Origin: Melastoma dodecandrum
Taxonomy: Eukaryota > Streptophyta > Magnoliopsida > Myrtales > Melastomataceae
Length of the DNA: 64,000 bases
Reading direction: 5' to 3'
NCBI GenBank assembly: GCA_029817715.1
Contig: JARUPY010000538.1
Coordinates: 7,254,001-7,318,000, forward strand
Below the pieces are notes generated by a model. It did no database searches. It was given only the letters and a program-made list of their open reading frames with translations, and had not been told where the DNA came from. The number at the start of each line of letters is the position of its first letter. Position 1 is the stretch's first letter. Shown here piece by piece: positions 11,330-22,979 of the stretch. A program made the position numbers and the translations under genes.

Positions 11330-11340
11330 AAGGGGGAGAT
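11330..11340 (+). promoter_or_regulatory. Polypurine tract of A2
   Basis: AAAAGGGGGAGAT lies immediately before the LTR and matches the tract of element A on the other strand (22883-22896). It is the primer site for plus-strand DNA synthesis. Confidence 0.7.
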
Positions 11341-13166
11341 TATTGAATAGGTTTTGATGATGAGCCTTGACCTTCTGTGAAAAAGAAGTCAAACTTCTAC
11401 ATTACAGAAGCTACTCACGTTGAGAACTTTCTGTATAAAATATTTTTATAATTAAATGATCATTTAGTAATTTTTATAATTACGAAAATAAAAAGAATTG
11501 ATCAAGATATTAATCTGATCAAATTCTCTGGATTACGTTTTCAAATAAACATAATGGGAATTATATTTCTAATGGAAGGAAATTTATCATTTAATTACTG
11601 TAAGGTTCTGTAAGGTTGATTTCAACCTTCTGTGGATCAATCTAACAAAAAATAAACCGTTGTTTGTAATGACAATCCACATCATCTATCTAAGTTCGTT
11701 GAATTTAACATCTTGAACAGAATGATATAAGTCTTGATGATTATGGAAGTTAATCTTGGATTATTTCCATTCACAGATGGTTGCTGATCAGATTCAGCCA
11801 GAACCTTTTGTATCGAAGTATTCATGGGAATCATAAAATCATAATCACTTTGATATCATATGATTACCTAAAGAATATATGCCTGAGTGTTTCGTTTTTG
11901 TAAAGATTAAATTGTAATCTTATCTAATCTTTTGTTTTCTATGTTTGCAGAATGTTGATTTGTCATGATTGCCTTGTGCATTTAACCTAGAATTTCTTGT
12001 ATAATTAGGAGTCAATTCGGCCACATTCTCTACAAGTGTTGTTGTTGTATTATACGCGTAAAATCCAGAGAATGTGCAGACAACTTGTAATCTTTTCGTT
12101 TAAGCTTTGTTAGTCACACATGAGGGACTCTAGCTATAGAAAGTTGCATCGTTGGAGGGACTCTGGTGGCCACGAGAAACTCTTGGTTGTTGGCTGCAGG
12201 AGATATTGGTAGAGGCGTGCGGCAAGTTGCTGGCGTGGCCAACGTGTAGTGGGACGGAGAGAAGGGCAAATACCCTAGTAGCATAGAAGGTGAGGGACTA
12301 ACCAGCTTTTGTGGTGTAATGTTTTGTATGTGCAGGATAACCTTGGGCAGGGGTTTTATGTCTACTTAGCCGTAGTCTCGAGGGACCACGCAGGATATCC
12401 TTGGGAATGGGTTTTGTATATGGCTAGTCGCTGTCTCGCGGGAACGCGTTAGGGAAGTCGCAGCTAGGTGTTGTGCAGGTGGGGACGCTGCGGATTGAAA
12501 AGTTCCGTGGAAGTCGCGGCGGATTGCTGTGAAGGTGGAGACGTCGCCAAAGTTGAAAGTCTCGAAGGAAGTCACAACAGGTTGTTGTACAGGAGAGGAC
12601 ACCGCCCGAGAGAATCGTTCGACAATCAGTTACCTTTGTTAGTCATGTTAATGCGTGCATCGAGTCACTGAGGTACAGAACCGTTTGGTCTGTGCCGTGA
12701 AAATCAGTCACCTTTAGTACAAACCTTTTGGTCTGTGCCGTAGAGGGTTGACACCTTTGGTGCAGAACCTTCTGGTCTGTGATGTAGAGGGTTGACACAT
12801 TTGGTACAGAACTTTCTGGTTTGTGATGTAGAGTGTTGACACATTTGGTACAGAACTTTCTGGTCTGTGTTATGCAACTCGGTCATCTGTGGTGCAGAAC
12901 CTTGTGGTCTGTGCTATAAAAGATTGATAACATAGCACATTCTGTAATCTCTACTACGTTACATCTAAGTGATAACCATCCAAATTCTTGGTGAATAGTG
13001 GATGTAGGCAAGTTGTCGAACCACTATAAAAGTATTGCGTCCATCAAACAAATCGCAATCACATTCGTATGATCTGTCTTACAGAAACTTGTTTTTACGG
13101 TTCTGATTGACATTCATATAGAACCATAATGGACTTCAATATAATTCACCCTCTCTTAGTGTAACA
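11341..13166 (+). repeat. 3' LTR of A2 (about 1.83 kb)
   Basis: It starts TATTGAATAGGTTTTGATGATG, aligning with TGTTGAGGTGTTTTAATGATG of the element A LTR, with the terminal TG mutated to TA. It ends CTCTTAGTGTAACA, as in A. It carries a diverged tandem array at about 12680-12920 with a period of about 40 bp; each unit contains a motif such as AGAACTTTCT or AGAACCTTCT next to GGTCTGTG. The GC-rich minisatellite of the A LTR is much less developed here. Confidence 0.8.
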
Positions 13167-14541
13167 TATTTGAAGGTCGTCCATGACCTTGGACTTAGGA
13201 TTTTGGGATAATAACAGCGACTGAAACAAAGTCGAAGGCCCTTAACTTCACAATGATTCACCTGGCCCTGTATTTGTTGCAAGGCATTAGGATTTGGTTA
13301 GCTTTGAACGTGTACTTGTTGTAGGCGGCGGCACACATATATCTGTTGATCGCTGCTGGCTTGACTCACCTGATCTGGTTGCTGCAATTTCACTGCGGTG
13401 TATGCAGATATTGTTGCAAATTCAAGTTTATTGCTGGTTTTGTTGTATCGCTGCTAGGACAGCTACATGATGTTGTTACCTTAAGTTCGTGGTTGATCTA
13501 CGCTTCTTCTCATCTAGTTGCTAGCTATTCTCAGTTGATTTTGTCAAGGGTCTGTTTGCATTTACTTGCTATTTCATTCATTTTCCCTGCTGGTCCTTCA
13601 TCCCCATGTTGCTGCAATTTTAAGTTTGATGTTGGTTCGGTTGTGCTAGAGTAGTTACATATTGTTACTGCAACTTCAAGTTTGCTGCACGAGCTTGTTA
13701 CCTGGTTGTTTCAAATTTGATTTCATTGCAAATTAGCCTACAAATTTCTTACCTGATTGCTTCGACTTCGTTTCTAGTTGTGTAAGCTCCTCATCATCAT
13801 GTCGCTGCAATGTCATTGCTTGATTAGTTTCGTTGTTGGTTGTGTTTAGCTACTATTTCCTCTATGATTCATTAGTCTGCTATTTCCTCCATGATCGATT
13901 CAGTTTTGTTGTTGATTTGTGTGTTTGAGCCGATAAGGAACAAAGCTCCAAGGAGGCTTTATATATGAGAATAGAGCTAGTACTCTCCTGTTGTTGTTAG
14001 CCGGCTAGATGATCTCACGTCTTTATTTCCTTTTGAAGCTGTACAGTCCAAGATCCTCTATAGTCAATTATGCAGACAACTTCCATTATGCAGACAATTA
14101 TGCAGACAACTTCCATTAACGATGAGCAATCTCACCATTCTTCTTTCTTATATTTGATTTTGTTTTTTTATGAAAATGATGTCTTGTTCTCGTCTTGGTA
14201 TTCTTTTCTCTTCCTTTCCATATTTCGAGAATGGCCGAGACAAGTCGTGTTGGATCTGAGCATGTTTGATCTTAGACCCGACTTCCCCTGCACGTTGAAA
14301 GTATGCTTCTCAGCTCGTAACTTGAGTTATACACCTTGGGTTGAGCTGAAATTTGTGCCATTTGATCCATATTTTGAATAACCTTTTTCAAGTGCAAGTA
14401 GGCAAATTTTCATGCCCTATACCAGAAGTTACGAACCATTTTCTGAGAGTTATTAAAAATGTTGCAACCAAAGATTGTTTGGTCATTTTAAATATTCATT
14501 CCATGCTTTGATATTGTTCATTTTCTATCATTTGCACACTC
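13167..14541. other. Unassigned region flanking element C
   Basis: No gene is recognised. Three diverged copies of a unit near GCTGCAA...AAGTTT...GCTGGTT...GTTGTG lie at about 13405-13475, 13610-13672 and 13800-13855, so the area contains a decayed direct repeat. A short tandem (ATTATGCAGACAACTTCC type) lies at 14065-14118. Before element C inserted, this DNA was continuous with 35163 onward. Confidence 0.4.
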
Positions 14542-14546
14542 TATAG

Positions 14547-14914
14547 TGTTGGCTGAAGAATGGAGTTGGGCTGACGAATGAGCAGTGGGCTGATAATAAT
14601 TGAAAGATGGCCTAGCAGTAAAGGGAGCCCGTAGCCATATTACAGTCAGTTGAGGAAGAAGACAAAAGTTGTTATAAGCACCCGTCGGGGAACAACTTAC
14701 AACAACAGAGTGTGTGATGATTCTCTGCAATTGATTCTTTTGAATTATTGTCGATTTGTTACCCTAAGTTGTCATGTCTATATAGAGGGGTGTAAACAGA
14801 TATTCTGATGAAATGAGAATCCTTCGCTTCTTTTTTTCTTCTTCACCTTTGCCCTCTATTCTTCTTCCTCCTATGTTCTAACTTCTATTTTTCTGTATTT
14901 GATAAACTGCCACA
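14547..14914 (+). repeat. 5' LTR of element C (368 bp)
   Basis: It matches the 34783-35157 copy, including GGAGTTGGGCTGA, the GTCGGGGAACAACTTACA block and GTCTATATAGAGGGG (TATA-like, about 14778-14792). It ends GATAAACTGCCACA just before the primer-binding site. The two LTRs differ by several substitutions and small indels, which fits an old insertion. Confidence 0.92.
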
Positions 14915-14927
14915 TGGTATTAGAGCG
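14915..14927 (+). promoter_or_regulatory. Primer-binding site of element C
   Basis: TGGTATTAGAGCG directly follows the LTR. It resembles the complement of the initiator methionine tRNA 3' end used by plant copia elements (usually TGGTATCAGAGC), with one mismatch in the core. Confidence 0.8.
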
Positions 14928-14939
14928 TATGTCTTACGA

Positions 14940-16090
14940 TGGCTATTGATCATGTGTGAGTATAAATGGTTGAAGGAAATCAAGCTACTCCTGCACCATC
15001 AGTTCGTGAGGCTGACAAAACCTGCAATCAGCCTTTTTTACCTCTGGAATACAAAATACTGGGAGTAGATCTTCCCAAATTCCTACTCCAATCCAAATCC
15101 CAGCCAGTTTCTTCACTTATACACTTAAACTTGAGGAGGAAAACTATACATTGTGGAAAAGACGGGTGTTGGCTGCCATTATTGCGGGGGGTTATGAAGA
15201 TTTTGTGTTTGGGACAACTCAATCGCCTCCTAAGTTTGTAGATGAACAATTGAGTTAGATTAATATGGAGTGTAAGTTGTGGCAACGAATTGATAAATCT
15301 GTGATGAGTTTTTTATGGGTCCTCACATGAAGTTTGGGAGAGTTTAAGGCAGTGATTTAAATCTAGTTCAACCACTAGAGTGATTAATCGGCGAATGCAG
15401 ATGCAACAACTAAGAAAAGAAGGAAAATCAATGCAACAATATCGCAATACTGTGAAAATGTTCTCTGACCAGTTGAGTGCTATTTGGGAAAAGGTTCGAT
15501 ACAGGACTATATTTGGTATCTCCTAAAGGGGCTTCCATTTGAATATGAACTAGTTGCTACTACTGTGTATAGTCATCATGATCAACCCTCAATTGAGGAG
15601 ATACATTAGTTGTTGCTTAACTTTGATATGAGGTTGGAGAAGCACCATATCCTAGAATCTGTCTTGCCACAGGTACAACTTTCTTTTGTTGCTTATGGTG
15701 CAAGATCAGCCAGGCCAAGGTTGTCACCACATTCCCCCACCCACACAACCAGAAAACTATCCTAGAATCTCTCTCAAAGACTTAGTCAACCTGACCACAC
15801 TTACAGACCTAGGCTGCCACCTTAGAATTCTGCTTATTATAACCCAGAAGTCCTTGGTAAACCTCCCTAGACTTTTCTCACCCACATTCACACCAAGATG
15901 GAGAGACATACCCGTCACCAGACCAAAGCCTAGATGTCAAATATGCTTTAAATTTTGTCACACTGCCCAGAACTATTATCATCGTATGTCGCTTCACCTT
16001 CATTTCCACAAACTAACTAACCTTCATCACCCAACCTATGACCCAGTCTTACCTCAATTTCATGTCTCTGTTGAATCCCACTTACAACCT
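14940..16090 (+). pseudogene. Gag relic of element C
   Basis: Reading frames broken by several stops and shifts give a copia-type gag: an N-terminal segment around NYTLWKRRVLAAI near 15140-15180, and a decayed central region to about 15660. After this comes a proline-rich linker (15686-16000). It has a poor zinc-knuckle match near 15935-15975 (CQICFKFCHTAQNYYH). No intact gag protein can be made. Confidence 0.6.
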
Positions 16091-17384
16091 GTCATTATTC
16101 CTACCCAACATGAATCTAGTGAGTGGTTGTTTGAATCAGGAGCTACTCATCATGTAACTCCAACTCTGACTGATCTCATTACTATGCATTCTTATCAGGG
16201 TAAGGCTTCAGTCATTGTTGCTAATGGTCATAAGATGCATATTGTCACATTGGTTAATTTGTCCTACATTCTCCATTCATTCAGCTTCGTCTTAGTCATG
16301 TTCTTCATATACCTGATCTTACCAAACGCCTAATTAGTGTGTCTCAACTCTATCATGACAACAATGTATATGTTGAATTTCACTCTACCTTATTTCTTGT
16401 CAAGGACAAGGTGACCAAGCACATTATACTTCAAGGACCAGATGTCAACAAGCAGCTCTCCTACTATCTCTCTGAGCTGTTTACATTCTCCAAGTGACTT
16501 TCTTACAAAGTCTAATCCCATTGACTCCCTATGGTGACATTGCAGATTAGGCCATCCTCAGAGTGATGTTCTTAAGAAAGTTTTATGTTTGTGTAATCAA
16601 ACTCAACCATTGTCATGAGCAAATCTCACAGATAATCATTTCCAATATCTGACTCTCACTATACTACCCCTTTTGATTTAATTCATATAGACAACCTTCC
16701 CCTGTGTAGTTAGTGACAGGTGCTCGATATTTCCTCCTAGTCATTGATGACGCAACTAGAATCACTTGGATATACTTTCTCCAACAAAAATCTCAAGCTC
16801 TTTCTGCCTTTGTTCAATTTCACACGATGATTAAAACTCAATTTCAAACTTCAATTAAAAAGGTAAGTTCATATTGGGATGGTAAATTTCGTCCTTTACA
16901 CACTTATCTTCTCAGCCACAGAATTCTACATCAAATCTCTTGTCCTTACACTCCCCAACAAAATGGGAGAGTTGAAAGGAAAAATAGGCATGTGGTTGAA
17001 GTTGGTCTTTCCCTCCTCTACCACTCATGTGTTCCCCTTTCCTTCTGGCCTTATGCCTTTCATGAATCCGTTACTCTCATTAACCAACTTCCTTCCAAAT
17101 TACTAAAGTACAATACACCCACAGAGCTCATTTTTTACACCTTACCTACTAATGTTGTGCTTCGTGTATTTGGCTGTTTATGCTTTCCTCATCTTAGGCC
17201 CTTCAATCCACGAAAACTGCAACCTCGGTCTAAACCATGTATGTATCTTGGGAGAAGTTCCTTTCATAAGGAATACATCATTTATAATCATTCCTCTGGT
17301 AAAATATTTATTTCTCGTCGTGTTCAGTTTGTTGAGCATGGTTTCTTTCAAATCCTCCGTAGTTACTCCTCCCAATTCCTCTGA
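16091..17384 (+). pseudogene. Protease and integrase relic of element C
   Basis: The protease segment at about 16120-16260 reads WLFESGATHHVTP; the catalytic aspartate of the usual D-S-G-A motif is glutamate here. The integrase part at 16713-17384 holds VIDDATRITWIYF, a decayed second catalytic aspartate region (SSYWDGKFRP), and QQNGRVERKNRH with the catalytic glutamate. It then runs into the GCLCFPHLRPFNPRKLQPRS and CMYLG blocks. Stops separate the protease from the integrase (about 16331-16710). Confidence 0.75.
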
Positions 17385-17739
17385 AAAAATGCACAGTCCT
17401 TCCCTTGTGTTAAATCCAACTCTCCATGTACCCACTTCATCCCCACTCTTTTCTATTCCATCATCACAATCTCAACCATTTCTTGTTTCTTCACTTGAGT
17501 CAACTTCTCTTGCTAATCTTTCTGAGCAATATGCAGTCCATGTTCCTGTAATTCCATCGTGCCTGTTTCTAGTCCCTCACAAGGTGTGAATAATAAACAT
17601 CCAATGATAAGCAGATCCAAGGCATGTATATTCAAGCTTAAAACTATGATAACAACTGCCTCTCCATCTTTCTCTTCAGTACCCTTGTCTTCTTCTATCT
17701 TACCTATTGAACCTACTACCTTGGCTGAAGATTTAGTGA

Positions 17740-19190
17740 TGAGAGTGGAACTTGAGGCACTATAGAGGAATCATACCTGGGATCTTGTTCCTTTTGCTGG
17801 TACAGAAAAAGTTATTGGGTGCAAGTGGGTTTTTAAGATGAAATTGAAGGCCAATGGAGAGCTGGAGAGGTGCAAAGCTGGCTGGTTGCGAAAAGCATTC
17901 ATCAAATGCCTGGCATAGATTATAAGGAGACGTTCAGCCCAGTGGTTACGCATCAAACAATTAAAGTTGTTCTCTATTTAGCTGTCTCCTATGGGTGGAA
18001 ATTGACTTAGCTTGATATACATAATGTGTTTCTCAATGGGAGCTTCAAGTGACAGTTTTTATGTATCAGTCTCCAGGCTATGCTCATGGGGATTATCCTA
18101 AGCATATTTACAGACTTAAGAAAGCTTTGTATGGCCTCAAACAAAGTCCCCAAGCTTGGTATATGATGCGTAGCAATCGTCTTCTTCAATGGGGATACAC
18201 CAATTCTAAGTCTAATGCTTCTCTTTTCTATAAACACTCTCTAGGTGGTGTAGTTATCCTGTTGATTTATGTGGATGATATAATAGTCACAGGGTCTACT
18301 TAGATAGAGATCAGATGTCTGCTTCCCAGGCTGCATTCTCAATTTACTCTCAAGGACTTAGGCGATTTGTCCTACTTCCTTAGTTTTCAGGTATCAAGAA
18401 AAGCTAATATGCTTCATTTGTGTCAAGAGAAATATATAAATGATCTGTTAGAGCGTGTTAGAAGGAAAGACTGTAAACCAATACCCTCACCTCTGTCTTC
18501 CACATGAGTTTTATCTAAGTATGATGGTGAACCACTAGAAGATCCTTCAGAACACAGGAGTTTGATGGGAGCGTTACAATAACGCGGCCTGACATTAGTT
18601 ATGCAGTCAACAAAGCATGTCAAAATCTTCAACAGCTAACAAGTCTTCATCTTAAGGCAATTAAACTGATCATTAGATTTTTGAAGGGTACTAGCTCTCA
18701 TGGCGTTACTATCACAGCTGGAGACTCATTTAACATTTCCTGCTTTACGGATGCAGACTCGGCTAGTTGTCCAGATGATTGGCGCGGTACTGGTGCCTAC
18801 TATACTTTTATTGAACCAAATCTGGTCTCTTGGTCATCTCAAAAACTTTAGAGTGGTATCCCGTTCAAACACTGAAGCTAAGTTCTGGGCATTAGCTAAT
18901 GGGGCTGCTAAGGTTTTGTGGCTTGAAAAACTTCTCCTTGAACTTCAAGTCCCCTTTAATACTCCTTATGTTATGTTCGGTGATAATCTCTAACACTATT
19001 TAGCTTGCAGCTCATCCTATTCTCCATGCTAGAACTAAACATGTGGAGATAAACACTAAACCAAGGTTCTTGACGGAACCTTGGTGATTCAACATGTGCA
19101 GTCTGAGGACCAATTGGCAGATCTACTGACAATGATCACAACTCTTCGGTGTTTTCTCTCTGTACGAAGCAAATTAACAGTGATGGGGCG
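17740..19190 (+). pseudogene. RT and RNase H relic of element C
   Basis: RT starts near 17764 (TWDLVPF, then GCKWVFKMK). A block at 18058-18303 is open and reads [18 protein letters not shown] and LIYVDDIIVTGS, the RT catalytic core. A TAG follows at 18301. RNase H is spread over frames to about 19190, with GLxWS-like and HARTKHVEI-like pieces. There are at least six stops or shifts. Confidence 0.75.
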
Positions 19191-19309
19191 GCTCTTCTAG
19201 GAGTGAGTACAAATTGACGAGAAGTGTTGGCAGGTCTATAATAGCAATAGTGCAGCTGAGGATTGGAACCGGATGAAGGTAGTAGCTGCAGGATCAGTAA
19301 CTAAACTGG

Positions 19310-19678
19310 TGTTAAATGTCATTTTGTAATTTGTAATATCATTAAGAGTGTTAGTGGTCTTGAAAGTTGGCTGATGTTAATGGCCTAAGAACTAGAAGGA
19401 AGTTAATGGTCTAGGAAATGTGTAGAGTAAATGCTTGCTCTAGATCCTTCCTAGGACTCTATATAAGGAGTAGCAATCTCCAAATGATGTATGAGAGTAA
19501 AAGAAAGACGAAGAAGGCATTCTGGTCGTAAGAAAAGAAGAAGGCTCCGTAGTTAGCCAAAATATCCTCTCTAAATTTCCTTGTACCATATTTCCAGAAA
19601 CACTTCGCTGTATCGCAGCAGTTCCGCAAAACCCTTCCTGTGATACAGTAAAGCACCGTTTTCCAAACAACCCCAACA
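19310..19678 (+). repeat. 5' LTR of element B (369 bp)
   Basis: It begins TGTTAAATGTCATTTTG and ends ACAACCCCAACA. A TATA motif (CTCTATATAAGGAG) lies at about 19457-19470. It is nearly collinear with the 3' copy; the 3' copy ends CCCAATA, so its terminal CA has mutated. Confidence 0.92.
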
Positions 19679-19683
19679 AATTT

Positions 19684-19695
19684 TGGTATCAGAGC
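19684..19695 (+). promoter_or_regulatory. Primer-binding site of element B
   Basis: TGGTATCAGAGC, complementary to the initiator methionine tRNA 3' end, five bases after the LTR. It primes minus-strand synthesis. Confidence 0.9.
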
Positions 19696-19703
19696 GCAGT
19701 TGG

Positions 19704-20700
19704 TCATGGCTATGTCCACAGTAGCATGTTCTTTTCCTATTCGCCCAACCAAACCCGAACTTTGATGGAGAGCACTATGATTATTGGAGTTCTCAAATGG
19801 AGACTATCCTTCTCTCATAAGATTTGTGGAGAATCGTTGATGAAGGCTTTGAAGAAAAGGACGACTCATTAAGTGAGGAAGAATGTGCTAAAGCACAAGA
19901 AAATAAGGCAAAAGAAGACGTGATGAAGAATGCGATGGCGTTGCAGATCTTGCAACAATCCGTAAGTAAGACGATTTATCCGATGCTTTATGGTACCAAG
20001 AAGGCAAAAAAAGCATGGAGCATATTAAAGAAAGAATTTCAAGGCTCGGAAAAAGTGATTTCCATTAAGCTTCAACACTTGTAGAAGGATATCGACAACT
20101 TGGCCATGAAGGAGTCCGAAACTGTGAAAGATTTCTTCTCGAGAGTTGTAGAAATCATGAATCCCATCAAGTGTTACGGTGATGAAGTTCCCGACAAGAA
20201 GGTTGTGGAGAAAGTATTGAGAAGTCTGCCGCGGAAGTTTGAGCAGGTTGTTGCTGTGATTGAAGAAACGAAGAATCTGGGAGAAATTTATGTGTATGAC
20301 CTAATGGGTTTTCTTGAAGTACACGAAAGAAGAATAAGTAAGTGCTCAACTCCTGCTGAACAAGCTTTTCAAAAGAAGTTACATGTTTCAGAAAAGAAGT
20401 CGGAGAAGAATGAGAAAACAACAGCAAAGAGGTCGTGGATGTGGATGCCGTTCTCAAGGAAGAGGTAGAGTACATACTGCAAGCCAGTTCTGCAGTAGAA
20501 AAGATCATTCATGGAGTAGGTAGTTGCTATATTTATAGAAAAACTGGAAATGTTTCAAAAGATTGTTATTTCAGGTGCAAGATACGTCAATTTCCAAATC
20601 ATTCAGAACGAGATTGTTATTTTAAAGACAAGCAACAGCAGCAGCCGCAACAACATGTCTCTCAAAATTCGGTAAATTTTTCAAAAGAAGAATAATCGAA
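19704..20700 (+). pseudogene. Gag relic of element B
   Basis: The frame near 19760-19835 reads NFDGEHYDYW then a stop. The next open piece (19824-20084) carries DLWRIVDEGFEE and a YPMLYGTKKAKKAW block, followed by a stop at 20082. The piece at 20100-20468 carries ESETVKDFFSRV and the PDKKVVEKVLRSLP motif of UBN2-type copia gag. Two Cys/His clusters at 20525-20640 (GNVSKDCYF, NHSERDCYF) look like degenerate zinc knuckles. At least two stops and one frameshift break it. Confidence 0.75.
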
Positions 20701-21011
20701 GCAAGTATTTTGTTCTTGTTTCAATGCAATGCAAGATATGAATGAAGTGAGTTTTTGGATAGTGGTTGTAGCAAACATGTGACAGGAAATAAGGAAAATT
20801 TTGTGGAAATCGACAATAGCTACAATTCGCTGTTAGAGCTTGGAGACAACAAAAAGATAAAGATTGAAGGAAAGGGAATCGTTGATGTAAAAGCATCAAA
20901 TGGTAAAGAAAAGCAGATTAATGATGTGTTATATTCTCCAGACATTGCTCATAATCGTTTGAGCGTGGGACAAATTATGAAGAGAGGTTATAAGGTTACC
21001 TTTGCCGATGG
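20701..21011 (+). pseudogene. Protease region of element B, cut by element A
   Basis: It reads LDSGCSKHVTGNKE from 20752, with the DSG active-site motif of copia retropepsin, then SVGQIMKRGYKVTFADG. The protein frame is cut at 21011, where the LTR of element A starts. The target duplication GATGG is inside this codon run, and the frame resumes across the nest at 32429. Confidence 0.8.
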
Positions 21012-22882
21012 TGTTACACTAAGAGGGGTGAATTAGTGTTAAAGTCCAATTAAGGATTTTTCACACTTTTTCGATTTACCCCGCAGTGGAAGGAAACTTT
21101 CTATAACACAGAATCTTAGATAGGATTCTGTAAGAGAGAACGTTTGATTGTATACGCAATATCTTTGATGGACACAAGGATTTTTAGAGTGGTTCGGCAA
21201 ATTGCCTACTCCACTCTTCACCCAGAAACTTGGATAGTTTCCACTCAATTGTATCTCAATACAGATTACACAATCGATAGCAAATAGAGCTAACCAGAAA
21301 GTTCTGCACTGAAAAAGTCTGAGTGACAGAGCACAGACTAGAAGGTTCTGTACAGTAGAACTTGTAACACGGCAAAGACCAGAAGGTTTTGTATCGTAGA
21401 ACTCTGAGTGAAAGAACACAGACCAGAAGGTTCTGTATCGTAGATGTCAATCCACTATAGACCAGAAGGTTCTATGTAGGAAATGACGAGGTAAGTACAG
21501 ACCGTAAGGTTCTGCACTGAAATAGATTTAAAGACCCAAAGGTTCTGCACTACAGTGGGTTGTACAGACCCGAAGGTACTGCACTACATTAACTCAATGC
21601 ACACGTTAGTGTGACTAACAAAGTAACTAATGCGCAATCCCCTCAAGGACAACGACTTCGTGGCGTACCCCACGCGAGCACGTAGCGAACCCTACGCAGG
21701 CAGACAGCGAGCGACCTCTGTCCAAGGATGGATTTTCTCTCCGGCGGCTCCACACGACCTGCACGATCTCCTCGAGATAGCGACTATGTGGCGTACCCCA
21801 CACAAGCACGTAGCATACCCTACGCAAGCACGCAGCAAACCCTGCGCAAGCACGCGGCAAACCCCACGCAAGCAGACGCCAGCCTCCGTCCTAGGTTCCT
21901 GCACACACAGAACACTACACCACAGAAGCTGGTTAGTCACTCACCTTCTGTGCTCGCGGGGTATCTGCCCTTTTCTCCGGCCCACTGCACGTTGGCCACA
22001 CGGCACCCAGCCGCGCTTTTCACCAACGTCTCCTGCAGCTTCCAACCGAGTCCCTCGTGGCCCCCGAGTCACTCTCTCAGAAGACTTCACCAACGATGCA
22101 GCCTTCTACAGGTAGCGTACCTCGTGCGTGACTAACAAAACTCGAATCTAAAACCTTACGCTCTCAGAATACAAGAAGATTCATTCCTTGTTCTATATTT
22201 TTGAAAGCACGAACTAATGTCTTGTTTATACACAAAGATAAAAACTCTAAGTGTAGAAGGTAATCTGACGAATCAACCTTCTGCAGAACAAGGAAAGTAA
22301 AAGATTAGATTATAATACAATATTTAATTTACAAATACGTCACACTAGACATATATTCTTTAGGTAAACGTATCAAATCAAATTAATAATAATTTGATGA
22401 TTGTTTCCACGAATATTGCATTACAGAAGGTTCAAGTTAATCAGAAGCCTTCTACAAATGGAAATAATCAAATATTAACTTCCTTAATGAATAAAATCGA
22501 TACCATTCTTTTCAAGACACTTAATTAAATGTATCTATACAGATGATGTGGATAAACATCCTTGGTAACGGTTCTTGGTGATCGGATGGATTCACAGAAG
22601 GTTGGAGACAACCTTGTAGAACCGTACCATAAATAAAAGATTTATTTCCTTCAATGGAAATATATTATTCTATTTTATTTCTTTGGCAATGAAATCGATC
22701 AGATAATTGTCCTGATTATATTGGATAATTCCCATGGAATATTTCCACTTAATTTCGTAATTAATTATTAATTACAAAAATATTTCTTTACAGGAGGTTC
22801 CCGTCAGGACTAGCTTCTGTAGTGCAGAGGGTTGACTTCTGCTTTGCAGAAGGTCATTGCTCATCATTAAAACACCTCAACA
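21012..22882 (-). repeat. 3' LTR of element A (1,871 bp)
   Basis: On the plus strand it starts TGTTACACTAAGAGG and ends ACACCTCAACA. It contains a tandem array at about 21296-21600 with a period of about 40 bp; units carry AGAAGGTTCT next to GACC. It also contains a GC-rich minisatellite at about 21655-21875 (repeats near GCGTACCCCACNCAAGCACG). It is almost identical to the 30665-32428 copy apart from small changes and a 106-bp segment (22549-22655) absent from the other copy. Confidence 0.93.
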
Positions 22883-22896
22883 ATCTCCCCCGTTTT
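22883..22896 (-). promoter_or_regulatory. Polypurine tract of element A
   Basis: The minus strand reads AAAACGGGGGAGAT immediately before the 3' LTR. The same tract precedes the A2 LTR. Confidence 0.85.
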
Positions 22897-22979
22897 GATG
22901 ATGACAAAACATTCATCGTTGAGGGAAATATTTTTGCAAGTAACTCCCCCTGACTCCCCCCAAATAGATGTGAGTACGA

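Larger units (their letters stand above)
7262..13166 (+). mobile_element. Degenerate Sirevirus-like copia element A2
   Basis: This is a plus-strand relative of element A (21012-32428). The order is gag, integrase, stump of RT/RNase H, ORF3 C-terminus, polypurine tract and 3' LTR. It has no 5' LTR: its leader is cut by the LTR of F at 7261. Compared with A it lacks the protease (deletion at about 8283), most of RT and RNase H (between about 9490 and 9590), and the N-terminal part of ORF3. It also carries an extra GC-rich block at 9690-10215. Many stops and frameshifts make it a dead, older copy. Confidence 0.85.

Noticed and set aside
13346..13654. 102-codon plus-strand ORF as a membrane protein gene
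   Set aside because: The hydrophobic composition comes from T- and G-rich decayed repeats. No start context, domain or homologous frame in the neighbouring repeat units was seen.
19200..19240. A second LTR start of element C (AATTGACGAGAAGTGTTGG)
   Set aside because: It resembles the end of the internal region before the 3' LTR, but the sequence after TGTTGG does not follow the LTR, so it is a chance or decayed duplicate.
21296..21600. Regularly spaced repeats resembling a CRISPR array
   Set aside because: Units are irregular, spacers are themselves related, and the array is within a plant LTR and present in both copies.
21627..22135. Overlapping ORFs of 80-160 codons on both strands, repeated at 31298-31789
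   Set aside because: They lie in the GC-rich minisatellite of the two A LTRs and have no domain. They are repeated because the LTRs are, not because they are genes.
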